A stretch of 21,252 nt of DNA from Candidatus Cloacimonadota bacterium (GTDB lineage Bacteria > Cloacimonadota > Cloacimonadia > JGIOTU-2). The notes beneath the pieces are model-generated. The model had not been told where the DNA came from, did not search any database, and saw only the letters and a program-made list of their open reading frames with translations. A program made the translations under genes and the position numbers. The DNA is taken from positions 1 through 21,252 of the forward strand of contig DRBZ01000118.1 in assembly GCA_011043895.1 (NCBI GenBank). Reading direction: 5' to 3'. Below, one piece after another: positions 7,014 through 15,072 of the stretch (position 1 is its first letter; each line of letters opens with the position of its first letter).

Positions 7014-7451
7014 TATTCATTCTTCTCCTCATCGGTATTTATCAGTATGTAGTGTCTATTTCCCAATCCAATTGAATAACCATAATCAATCTGTGAATTT
7101 CCACTGGTGCCGCTTTCTTTAGCAAAAGTATCCCCAGCGCCATAATGCTCATTTACAAGATCAAGAGAAGCTTTATCTATTGCCAGCATATCTTTTGATG
7201 CGACTATGCCGATATCATCCATAAAGGGTGGTGGTGCCCAGGAAGCACAATCGCAAAGTATAGAAATATTTGCAATGACATTAATATACACCATATTAAG
7301 AGAGCCTTCCAAGCCCCTCATCGGAAATATCTTTGGTAAAATAGACTTTTGCGGGTTCCTTTTCTGGAGTATGTTGCTGTGCTGCCATAAGTGAAATCCC
7401 TACTACTAGTATGCAAAAAATTGTACATACCTTTGAATTATCCTTTTTCAT
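7013..7451 (-). pseudogene. DUF362 family protein destroyed by an internal deletion
   Basis: The minus strand starts at ATG 7449-7451 with a signal-peptide-like stretch (KVCTIFCILVVGISLMAAQQ), then KVYFTKDISDEGLGRLS and a TAA stop. KVYFTKDIS plus EGL is how exported DUF362 proteins usually begin. In another frame, directly after the junction, the sequence continues as MVYINVIANIS-ILCDC, PFMDDIGIVASKDMLAID and KASLDLVNEH, which is the C-terminal block of the same family (cysteine pair, D-IGI-ASKD, A-D-AS-DLVN). It stops at 7013-7015. A full family member has roughly 200 more residues between these parts. So a large internal deletion joined the two ends out of frame near 7300-7320. An in-frame ATG at 7321 opens the C-terminal frame, but the product would be a fragment. 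Confidence 0.82.
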
Positions 7452-7510
7452 ATTTACTCAGATATATGTTTATTATTTATTGTCAAATCATTTTTTAATC
7501 ATAAATAATA

Positions 7511-8401
7511 CTACAATTTACCAGTAGAGAATACAGCTGGTGACTTTTTACTATTAGAAAGAAGCATACCCGTCAACATAAACGTACAGCCAATAATACC
7601 TTTTAGTGTAAGACCTTCATGCAGAAGAAGCCATCCTCCAATAACAGCAAATACTGCTTCCATGCTTAAAATAAGTGCTGCATGTGATGAATGCGCTTCC
7701 TGCTGAGCAATGACCTGAAGGGTGAACGCAACTCCCACGGAGAATACTCCTGCAAATATTATTGATTGCCAGGCGAGAAGAATACTTGGAGCATGTACTT
7801 TTTCAAAAATTATCATAAAAACAAAACTCAATATTGCAGCAACAGAAAACTGCAGAAAAGCAAGCCGAATTGGATGTATCTTGCCAGTGAACCAGCCGAT
7901 CACGTGAACGTGGACTGCCCAGAAGAATGCACCTCCGAGCACAAGGAGATCTCCCACTATCACATGCAAATCCTGATGCATTGAAATAAGATAAAGACCC
8001 AGAACTGCAAACACTGCACCTATCCAGGTTCCAGTATGTGTTTTTTGCTTCCAGACGAGTCCGAGTAATGGGACGATTATCACATATAATCCCGTAATGA
8101 ATCCAGCTTTGCCGGCTGTAGTAAAGACGATCCCGTTCTGCTGGAGTGAGCTCGCAGCGAAAAGAGCGAATCCGGAAACCATACCACCCATAAAAGGACT
8201 TATTCTTGTATCATGTTCCCCGGGTGACCAGTAAAAAACTTTTGATCGTATGGATAGTAGTGGAATAAGCGTTAACGCTCCCAGAGCAAATCGAATTGCA
8301 TTGAAGGTAAAAGGACCCACGTAATCCATTCCAGCTCTCTGTGCCACAAAACCAAATCCCCAGATAGCTGCTGCAAGAAATAGTAGTAAATTAGCTCTCA
8401 A
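7511..8401 (-). CDS. EamA/DMT-family exporter, two domains, ten helices
   Basis: A 296-residue inner-membrane transporter with two EamA repeats. The first opens with FLAAAIWGFGFVAQRAGMD and includes FNAIRFALGALTLIPL. The second begins near LLVLGGAFFWAVHVHVIG and ends in SMEAVFAVIGGWLLLHEGLTLKGIIG, the usual signature. About ten helices are predicted, the standard DMT number. Such proteins export amino acids, nucleosides or other metabolites; the substrate is unknown. The start is TTG at 8399-8401: two in-frame stops (TAA TAA) lie only three bases before it, and the first internal ATG would cut off the first helix. There is no good Shine-Dalgarno, so initiation probably depends on readout from the upstream Fe-S gene. 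Confidence 0.85.
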   Translation of the reverse strand: MRANLLLFLAAAIWGFGFVAQRAGMDYVGPFTFNAIRFALGALTLIPLLSIRSKVFYWSPGEHDTRISPFMGGMVSGFALFAASSLQQNGIVFTTAGKAGFITGLYVIIVPLLGLVWKQKTHTGTWIGAVFAVLGLYLISMHQDLHVIVGDLLVLGGAFFWAVHVHVIGWFTGKIHPIRLAFLQFSVAAILSFVFMIIFEKVHAPSILLAWQSIIFAGVFSVGVAFTLQVIAQQEAHSSHAALILSMEAVFAVIGGWLLLHEGLTLKGIIGCTFMLTGMLLSNSKKSPAVFSTGKL

Positions 8402-8407
8402 TTTTTA

Positions 8408-8949
8408 TTATCTGGGTATCATTTCGATACATGAGATAGGACATTCTGGTACACATAATCCGCAACCATAACAAGCATGTTCAATTAAGGCCATTCGTCC
8501 ATTTATTAAAATTCTCGCATTGAAGTAACATGTATCTAAACATTGTCCGCAATCTGTGCAAGCACTTAAATCTGTGAACTGAATATATTTTCCCTTTCCA
8601 CAATGCTCATCAGTATTAGTAAAATATTCGCAGCAGTCATAACAGCAAAAGCATATTCCGCCAATTTTTTGGGATCTTTCTCATCCCGAAAAGGACGTGT
8701 TACCAGTTTCTCTTCATCAGCGTGACGCATTAGCTCTTGTACGAAAAATGAGTCTACTTTTTTCATTCCCAAGGCATAGCTTCCTATTGAATCGTCAAAG
8801 GAAAGGCACACATCAATTCTACCATGTCGGCAGCTTCCTCGAGGTTTTCTGCACATACAATCTGCAATCCAGAAATCAGCATGTCGGCTGATGATCGACT
8901 GGGCTTCATCGTGAGTACTTACAAAGTGAAAATACTCATTGTTGTCTTC
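8408..8949 (-). pseudogene. Double [4Fe-4S] protein gene with a one-base frameshift
   Basis: From ATG 8949 (AGGAG eight bases upstream) the frame encodes MEDNNEYFHFVSTHDEAQ, DFWIADCMCRK and LVTRPFRDEKDPKK. It then drifts and stops at 8566. Adding one A to the A6 run (T6 on the plus strand, 8665-8670) changes KKLAEYAFAV into KKIGGICFCCYDCCEYF. The frame then stays open to TAA at 8408-8410 and includes CTDCGQCLDTC and CYGCGLCVPECP, two CxxCxxCxxxC motifs for two [4Fe-4S] clusters. The repaired product is about 180 residues and looks continuous. I infer a cytoplasmic ferredoxin-like electron carrier. The break may be a sequencing error, a real mutation or slippage on the A-run. A longer start at 8985 is unlikely, as it would overlap the upstream gene. 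Confidence 0.85.
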
Positions 8950-8975
8950 CATTGGAGTAACTCCTTTGTGTTTTG

Positions 8976-9497
8976 TTACTCGCAATCCCCTTTCTTTTGC
9001 ATAAACTCATCAAAAGTGATTTGACGATCATAGCATGCCTGATCAATGTATTTTAGAATATTTATAAAAAGTTGTGCCTTGAGAAATCCTGGTACAACAG
9101 TAATCATATCAGCATCTTTTGTCAGAAAAGCATATGAAGGAAATCCAGAGATGCCAAATGCCGTGGTAAGTTGTTTAAGGTTCAGAGTTGAGCCCTTGAA
9201 AGTAACATAGTCTGTTGTTTTTTCTGCATTGACGCGGATAGGAATAAAATTTTCATCCATATATGCAATCACCGATGAATCTGCAAATGTCGTCTTATCC
9301 ATCTCATGGCACCAGTGGCACCAATCTGTATAGAAATCAATGATGATATCTTTTCCTTCAACTTTTGCCTGTTGAATTCCTTCTTCAAAATCATGCCAAA
9401 GAATTTCTTCTTTTACTGCTTCCTCTGCAAACAAATAGTTGATAAAAAATAAACTGATAAGAATTAAGATAATAGTCTTGTGTATAAATTTTTTCAT
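8976..9497 (-). CDS. Exported thioredoxin-fold protein with CHWC motif
   Basis: A 173-residue protein with a signal peptide (1-24, ending ...INYLFA). The mature part holds IIIDFYTDWCHWCHEMDK with the active-site CHWC at 60-63, and the cis-proline in GISGFPSYAF at Pro120. CHWC with Trp-Cys-His flanks is typical of the DUF255 / thioredoxin_7 group (DsbD gamma-like), which reduces or exchanges disulfides. It probably acts in the periplasm. AAGGAG five bases before the ATG sets the start. It follows the two-domain thioredoxin lipoprotein after 19 bases, so the two may form a periplasmic redox pair. Strong family call. Confidence 0.85.
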   Translation of the reverse strand: MKKFIHKTIILILISLFFINYLFAEEAVKEEILWHDFEEGIQQAKVEGKDIIIDFYTDWCHWCHEMDKTTFADSSVIAYMDENFIPIRVNAEKTTDYVTFKGSTLNLKQLTTAFGISGFPSYAFLTKDADMITVVPGFLKAQLFINILKYIDQACYDRQITFDEFMQKKGDCE

Positions 9498-9516
9498 GAT
9501 GTCTCCTTAATGATCG

Positions 9517-10392
9517 CTAACGTGGAAGGTTTTCTTCAATAATTTTTCTGAAATCATCAGCGTATTTCTCAGTAAAACCAACTTCTTTCTTGAGTAATTT
9601 GCCATCAGGGGATATGAACAAGGTTGTCGGAATGCTCTTAATACCATACATCTTGGATACTTTTCTATCCATATCTATAAGTATCGGATAAGTTATCTCC
9701 GAACCTTGTGCTGCAAAATCAGACACGAATGCTTCTACGACAGAAGATTCTTCTGCACTTACGCCAAGCACTGTTAAACCACGATTTTTGTAGGCACTGT
9801 AGAACTCAACCAGATAAGGTATTTCATCTTTGCAGGGTGGACACCACGTTGCCCAGAAATCAAGAATGACAAGCCCTCCCACTTCACTCAGAGTAACATC
9901 ATTCCCCTCAAGGTCCTTCAGGGTAAAATCAAATGCTTCGAGGAAGGACACTTTCCCATCTTCCACATCCTTCCAGAGCTGTAACTCGTCTTTTATTCCT
10001 TGAATGATTTCTTTTAATTCTTCAGTGGTTCGTGAACCCAGAATTCCATCCTGATAATCACCCCTGCTGAAAATTACGATAGTTGGTTGACCATCTTCTA
10101 CTCTCAAGCGAATCTGTTTGAGAAACTGCTCGTTTTTCTGTACATCCATTTGTCCCGCTACGACATCGGACATTTCTTGAGTAATCTCTTTGAAAGAGTT
10201 TATCACATCCTTACATTCTGTACAGTTTGCTGGAATGAATACGACTATAGCAAGATCATTCTGAATAATTTCACCAAAATTACTACTCGTTACATTTATA
10301 ATTGAGTTACTTTTATTAGTACATCCAAACACAAAAATTATTATGATTGTGAATAGAATTGAGAATGTGTTTTGATTCTTCGAGAAATTCAT
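9517..10392 (-). CDS. Lipoprotein with two thioredoxin-like domains (CTEC and WCPPC)
   Basis: A 291-residue envelope protein. A hydrophobic helix ends in VFGC, so Cys24 is a good lipidation site. Residues about 35-135 form a thioredoxin-like domain with ANCTEC (Cys57, Cys60) and the matching cis-proline in GQPTIVIFSRG. Residues about 150-291 form a TlpA/ResA-type domain: VILDFWATWCPPCKDE (Cys184, Cys187), YPILIDMDRKVSKMYGI and the cis-proline in IPTTLFISPDG. TlpA/ResA proteins keep periplasmic thiols reduced, for example in cytochrome c maturation, though no cytochrome gene is visible here. The fusion of two redox domains suggests electron relay from one to the other. AAGGAG before the ATG supports the start. 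It follows the dehydrogenase FAD subunit after 47 bases. Confidence 0.87.
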   Translation of the reverse strand: MNFSKNQNTFSILFTIIIIFVFGCTNKSNSIINVTSSNFGEIIQNDLAIVVFIPANCTECKDVINSFKEITQEMSDVVAGQMDVQKNEQFLKQIRLRVEDGQPTIVIFSRGDYQDGILGSRTTEELKEIIQGIKDELQLWKDVEDGKVSFLEAFDFTLKDLEGNDVTLSEVGGLVILDFWATWCPPCKDEIPYLVEFYSAYKNRGLTVLGVSAEESSVVEAFVSDFAAQGSEITYPILIDMDRKVSKMYGIKSIPTTLFISPDGKLLKKEVGFTEKYADDFRKIIEENLPR

Positions 10393-10439
10393 GTTGACTC
10401 CTTGATAATTATTACAAAATAATGTAGTGATAATACAAG

Positions 10440-11288
10440 TTAGGTCAACTGCGTAAGACTTGTATACAAAAGCTGTTGAATTGTAGGACTTTTATAACGT
10501 GTTGACCAGCGAATACCAGTTTCATCAACTATCTGGTGGGCAATCTTTCTGCTCACATCCCTCCACAATTGAGGATTGACTTCAGAACCAATGATTTCAT
10601 TTTCTAATGATCTCAATCTTCTTGGAATTGGAAAAAGAGAACCGAGAGCGATACGGAAGTCCATCAAAGTGCTATTTTCAGTTCGAATATAGATAGCATA
10701 ACTCATTCTGCTTATTGAGACTCCTCTCCTTCTTCCGAGTTTGTGGAAACAAGATTTACCCGTTTTATCTGGTAAAGGTAATAAAACCTCTGACAAAATT
10801 TCATGAGATTGTATGTTAACAGTATAGGGTTTGATAAGTATTTTTTCCAGCGGAATAACACGATCACTATCTACCGATTGAATTCTAACTTTTGCATCAT
10901 ATATCAGAAGAGGTGCAATACTATCTGCACATGCTGCAAGATTACAAATGTTCCCCCCGATGGTAGCGACATTTCGTATCTGTGGTGAACCAATTTGCAA
11001 AACAGCATCAGCCAGTAATGGAAAATTCTCTATTATTCCTTTATTGGATAGAATAGTCTTGAAAGTTGTCGCCCCACCAATTACACATTCAAAATCATTA
11101 CATGTGATATTTTTTAATGAAGGGATGTGGTTTAACGATAGGATATACTTTACACTATTGAGTGATGGATCTTTTTTTCTAAGAGCAATAAGAAGATCTG
11201 TGCCACCGGAAAGTATCTTAGACTGCCTCCTATTCTGTGATAAAAAACTCAATGCTTCATGGATGTGATCAAATGCAACAAATTCCAC
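10440..11288 (-). CDS. FAD-binding medium subunit, xanthine dehydrogenase family
   Basis: A 282-residue flavoprotein of the CoxM/XdhB/YgfM type. It passes electrons from the Fe-S clusters of a molybdenum hydroxylase to an acceptor. LSGGTDLL (26-33) and the family hallmark NVATIGGNI (106-114) both bind FAD; VLQIGSPQIR precedes the second, as in the family. The usual length is 270-300 residues, so it is complete. The start is GTG at 11286-11288, overlapping by one base the TAG of the molybdenum subunit; GGAGGT sits five bases upstream, inside that gene. In E. coli the equivalent gene ygfM also lies next to ssnA and xdhD. I leave the symbol blank because orthology is not proven. Confidence 0.9.
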   Translation of the reverse strand: MEFVAFDHIHEALSFLSQNRRQSKILSGGTDLLIALRKKDPSLNSVKYILSLNHIPSLKNITCNDFECVIGGATTFKTILSNKGIIENFPLLADAVLQIGSPQIRNVATIGGNICNLAACADSIAPLLIYDAKVRIQSVDSDRVIPLEKILIKPYTVNIQSHEILSEVLLPLPDKTGKSCFHKLGRRRGVSISRMSYAIYIRTENSTLMDFRIALGSLFPIPRRLRSLENEIIGSEVNPQLWRDVSRKIAHQIVDETGIRWSTRYKSPTIQQLLYTSLTQLT

Positions 11289-13645
11289 TATACACCTCCC
11301 TTGATCTGATGAAGGGTCTTGCCAATTTTGATTTGTTCAAGATCGAGTGGAAGGTGATAGAATCTCTTACCAAGGGCATTTGCAACAGCATTACTGATAG
11401 CAGCAGCGGTGATCTCAAGTGTAGGTTCACCAAGACTCTTTCCACCCCAGGGACCAAATTTATCAGGATTTTCCACAAAAAATGCTTTGATTGATCCTAT
11501 ATCCATACTCGTTGGAATGAGATATTCATCAAGATTGATGTTCTCAATTACTGCATCTTTTACGATAACCTCCTCAATAGTACCATATCCAGCACCTTGC
11601 GTGACGCCACCATACACTTGACCTAATGCGCTCAATGGATTAATAATCTTTCCTGCATCATGTACAGCAGTAACCCGTTTCACATATATTTTACCACTGG
11701 CGACATCTACTTGAACATCTGCAATCTGGCATCCATATACATAGGTAAAATATGCTGGTCCCTGCCCAACCTCTTCATTCCAATCAACATTTGGTCCTTT
11801 AAACCACCCATAAGCACTGAGATTCACTCCGTTGAGATACGCTTGTTTGCAAGCTTCCGAGAAACTAACGCTCTTCTTTGAATCAGCAATTCTGATAAAG
11901 CCATTAGAAAATATAAACTTCGAACTCTTTTTAACATTCCAAAATGATGTTAATACAGACTCAATTCTGCTCCGTACTCTTTCTGCAGCATCTTTTACAG
12001 CTTCTCCTCCGACAAGAGTTGAGCGCGAGGCAACAGTGGGTCCGCCATCAGCTATCCTGCTTGTATCCTGCTCAAGGTAGTAGATTTCTTCGGGATTTAT
12101 ACCGAGTACTTCCGCTGCAACCATCGAGAATGTCATTCGTAATCCCTGCCCATTTTCTGCCAAACCTGATATCAAGTACACACTGCCATCGTTCTGCACA
12201 CTGATTAGTGCTCCTGTAGCGTCAATGCCTTCCGCACCAAGGGAGCAACCACGGAAGCTGCAAGCCATACCTATACCAGTTCTTGTAGTATCACCATCTA
12301 TGAATTCATCATTATCAAGATATAAATGATCTGATATATCAATTGTTTGCTGTCTGTTTGCTTTCAACTTATTAATATAACCTGATTCTAAAACTGCTTT
12401 ATCGATCACTTCATGCAAACTCACTGTATGCTGGTTCAACACCTGTCCGCTTGCAGTTGTTGAGTTCTGTTTATACCCATTTAGTTTCCTGATTTCCAAA
12501 GGAGTAATGCCAATCAAGTCTGCAAGTTCATCCATGAGTGATTCCTGTGCAAAAATGATCTGAGGTGACCCGAATCCACGCATTGCACCGGTGTATGGAT
12601 TATTTGAATAGACTGCTCGAATATCGGTATGTACATGTTCGACTTCATAGGGACCTGTCGCCTGTACCACAGAACGCCACGTCACGAAAGGACTCATCGA
12701 GGCATAAGCGCCAGCATCAGCCAGAATATCTATCTTCATTGCCTTTAGAAGACCTTGCTTGGTAATTCCAACTTTGTACTTCATCGTATAGGGATGGCGC
12801 TTGTAACTTTCGATGATCGACTCTTCACGCGAAAGAAGAATCTTTACAGGTTTTTTTATCCTGCATGAGGAAACACACGCTCTTGCAGCAAGAATATCCA
12901 TTGTGTCATCTTTTCCGCCAAATGAACCCCCAAGCTCGTTCTGAATTACATGGATTTTCGTAAGAGGTAATCCCATCACTTCGGCGACAATTCTTCGGCA
13001 GGTAAATGGATTCTGAATTGAGCCATATATTTTATAAACATCTTTTCTAAAATCTGGAACTGCAATGACGCACTCCGGCTCTATGTACGCATGCTCGATA
13101 GCTGGTGTTGAATAAGTTCGTTCTATGACAATGTCAGATTCACGAAAGCCCTTATCGATATTTCCTTTTCTAAGTGGATAGTGAACCACAAGGTTAGAAC
13201 GATTCTCAGGATGGATTAAAGGTGCGTCTGAATCTAATGCCTTTGTGTAATCCGAAAGAATTGGTTCTTCTTTATAAACGATATCAATTTTTGATAGTGC
13301 CTTATCAATTACTTTTTTATCACTGCCCACTACAATAGCGACAACATCAGCAGGACAATATATTTTATCAAAGGCAAGGATTGGTTGGTCCTTTTGAACA
13401 AGTCCCGTGACATTCTTCCCGGGAATATCCCTATACGTTATGATTGCTTCAATGCCATCAAGTTTCTCTGCTTCTTCAGTATTGATTGCAAGGATTTTTC
13501 CATGTGCTGTTGGAACACGCTTCTGACCAGCAAGTAACATATTTGGGAATGTAAGATCTGCAGCGTAACGGGCTCTTCCAGTTACCTTCTCATAGGCATC
13601 AGTTCGGGCAAAGTTCTTACCAACAATGTTGAATTTATTTGTCAT
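11288..13645 (-). CDS. Molybdopterin-binding large subunit, xanthine dehydrogenase family
   Basis: A 785-residue catalytic subunit, counted from the ATG at 13645. A longer frame to 13729 would run deep into the upstream gene and adds no family sequence. The N-terminal a/b hammerhead (GKNFARTDAYEKVTGRARYA) is typical. Molybdopterin-pocket motifs are GGSFGGKDD (239-247), GAMRGFGSPQ (353-362), ENGQGLRMTF and the catalytic glutamate in SLGEPTLE (Glu740). In bovine xanthine oxidase the residue after GGFGGK is the purine-binding Glu802; here it is Asp. The purine-binding Arg880 corresponds to the Arg of AMRGFG, which is kept. This fits a purine or other N-heterocycle hydroxylase. It has no fused 2Fe-2S domain. 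The first 11 bases overlap the end of the amidohydrolase gene, so translation is probably coupled. Confidence 0.88.
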   Translation of the reverse strand: MTNKFNIVGKNFARTDAYEKVTGRARYAADLTFPNMLLAGQKRVPTAHGKILAINTEEAEKLDGIEAIITYRDIPGKNVTGLVQKDQPILAFDKIYCPADVVAIVVGSDKKVIDKALSKIDIVYKEEPILSDYTKALDSDAPLIHPENRSNLVVHYPLRKGNIDKGFRESDIVIERTYSTPAIEHAYIEPECVIAVPDFRKDVYKIYGSIQNPFTCRRIVAEVMGLPLTKIHVIQNELGGSFGGKDDTMDILAARACVSSCRIKKPVKILLSREESIIESYKRHPYTMKYKVGITKQGLLKAMKIDILADAGAYASMSPFVTWRSVVQATGPYEVEHVHTDIRAVYSNNPYTGAMRGFGSPQIIFAQESLMDELADLIGITPLEIRKLNGYKQNSTTASGQVLNQHTVSLHEVIDKAVLESGYINKLKANRQQTIDISDHLYLDNDEFIDGDTTRTGIGMACSFRGCSLGAEGIDATGALISVQNDGSVYLISGLAENGQGLRMTFSMVAAEVLGINPEEIYYLEQDTSRIADGGPTVASRSTLVGGEAVKDAAERVRSRIESVLTSFWNVKKSSKFIFSNGFIRIADSKKSVSFSEACKQAYLNGVNLSAYGWFKGPNVDWNEEVGQGPAYFTYVYGCQIADVQVDVASGKIYVKRVTAVHDAGKIINPLSALGQVYGGVTQGAGYGTIEEVIVKDAVIENINLDEYLIPTSMDIGSIKAFFVENPDKFGPWGGKSLGEPTLEITAAAISNAVANALGKRFYHLPLDLEQIKIGKTLHQIKGGV

Positions 13646-15002
13646 TTGATTGTAAAAATTCGAAACGTTCTCTGATTTCCTGTCCAATGTTATACGCTCT
13701 CTTATAGATCTTCTCCTCTGGATCAACAATATAATCTTTCATCAGGAAGTGCCCTCTTCTCAAAAAGGTTCTCACCGAAGTTTCTGTCGCACCATAAAGG
13801 AAATGTCCGAGAAAATTTTCTGCATTGATCGGTGTATAGGGCACATAATCGAGAACGATACAATCTGCTTCATCACCCATTTGTAACGTTGGAGTATGAT
13901 TGAAAAATCGTGAGTGTACATTAAAACTATTCGAAAGAATTTGTGCTATGTTCTCAAATCCTATCTCGCTGCTTTGATTGATATGTCGAAGTGTCAGGAA
14001 AGCCATCTTGATAGTCTTGAGTATATTGCAGTGCATGCCATCAGTTCCCAACAGGACGGGAATTGATTTCGGTACTCTAGCGATATTCAACGTACCTACG
14101 GCATTATTGAAATTGGAATCGGGATTATGAATCAAGCAGCTATGATATTTTGCAATAATATCAAAGTCTTTTTCTACAAGATGATTCCCGTGGGCAAGAA
14201 AGGTAAGTGAATTCAGAAACTCAAATTTTTCAAGACGTTCTGCAATGGTCAACCCATACTTCTCCTGTGAAAAAGCTGCATCATATTCAGCTTCTGCAGC
14301 ATGAATATGGTAGCCACATCCGAGATCTTTTGTTTCTTCTTTAATGTATTGAAGTGAATCATCCGAAAGAGTAAAGAGTGCATGAAGCCCAAACTGTCCT
14401 TTGAAATCCGCACTTGTTCTGTATCTCAAAAAAGATACGTTCTCATCAACTGCCTTCTTCATATTCTCAACGCCATTTCTGTCAGAGACTTCATAAGACA
14501 ACACCGCATTGATCTCACGAGCTTTGAGGACCTGCTTGATGATTTCCTCACTTTCCTCGATCGAAGAAGGTGAAGAATTATGATCAAAAACAGTACTCAC
14601 ACCATTTTTGATTGCTTCTATAGCAGCAATTTCCGTACTCACTTCTATCGCATCCAGTGTGAGTGTTCTATCGAGTTTCCACCATAAATTCTCCAAGATC
14701 TTATTAAAATCCTTCATACTCCCTGTTACCGGTAATCCTTTACTTAGACGCGAATAGATATGCTCATGGAAATTGGTTAAAGGAGGAAGTACAAATCTCC
14801 CTTGAGCGTCATATTCAGCGTTATTATTCTCCTCAAATTTTCTTTTCTTACTCGGTTGCTTTAAATATTCTTTGTAAGATCGGGATTCGATAGCATATAT
14901 CTGTTCATCCCGAATAATAATATCTCCAAAAATCGGCACAAATGCTCCATTTGTGAATTGACAAATATGTGCATTTTTAATACGAATATTCTTTTCTTCC
15001 AT
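13635..15002 (-). CDS. ssnA: SsnA-like metal-dependent amidohydrolase
   Basis: A 455-residue TIM-barrel aminohydrolase of the ATZ/TRZ-SsnA group. It hydrolyses an amine or amide on a ring, commonly a purine or pyrimidine. Metal ligands are visible: HEH (79-81) in PLTNFHEHIYSRLSKGLP, His234 and Glu237 in YHIHAAEAE, His271 in FLAHGNHL and Asp321 in LLGTDGMH. HNPDSNFNNAVG (292-303) is the usual loop before the last barrel strand. The NFHEHIYSRLSKGL segment is close in style to SsnA, and in E. coli ssnA lies next to ygfM-xdhD, as here. AGGAA about eight bases upstream fits the ATG at 15002. The exact substrate is unknown; a guanine-deaminase-like role is an alternative. Confidence 0.82.
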   Translation of the reverse strand: MEEKNIRIKNAHICQFTNGAFVPIFGDIIIRDEQIYAIESRSYKEYLKQPSKKRKFEENNNAEYDAQGRFVLPPLTNFHEHIYSRLSKGLPVTGSMKDFNKILENLWWKLDRTLTLDAIEVSTEIAAIEAIKNGVSTVFDHNSSPSSIEESEEIIKQVLKAREINAVLSYEVSDRNGVENMKKAVDENVSFLRYRTSADFKGQFGLHALFTLSDDSLQYIKEETKDLGCGYHIHAAEAEYDAAFSQEKYGLTIAERLEKFEFLNSLTFLAHGNHLVEKDFDIIAKYHSCLIHNPDSNFNNAVGTLNIARVPKSIPVLLGTDGMHCNILKTIKMAFLTLRHINQSSEIGFENIAQILSNSFNVHSRFFNHTPTLQMGDEADCIVLDYVPYTPINAENFLGHFLYGATETSVRTFLRRGHFLMKDYIVDPEEKIYKRAYNIGQEIRERFEFLQSNDK

Positions 15003-15072
15003 CAGGTAAATTCCTTATTCTAATCAGCAAAAGAGGATGTTACTAAATTCATGTCAACATTTTACAGCTTGA

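Noticed and set aside
7459..7486. TTGACA-like box at 7481-7486 (minus strand) as a promoter for the DUF362 remnant
   Set aside because: A matching -10 box would put the transcript start within a few bases of the ATG, leaving no room for a leader. Too weak to list as a feature.
11237..11494. Plus-strand frames opposite the dehydrogenase genes
   Set aside because: They are antisense to strongly conserved minus-strand protein sequence and show no start signal or family motif of their own.
13646..13729. Longer N-terminus for the molybdenum subunit, starting at 13729
   Set aside because: It would overlap the amidohydrolase by about 95 bases and adds Arg/Lys-rich sequence unlike the family. The ATG at 13645 begins right before the conserved GKNFARTDAYEK block.
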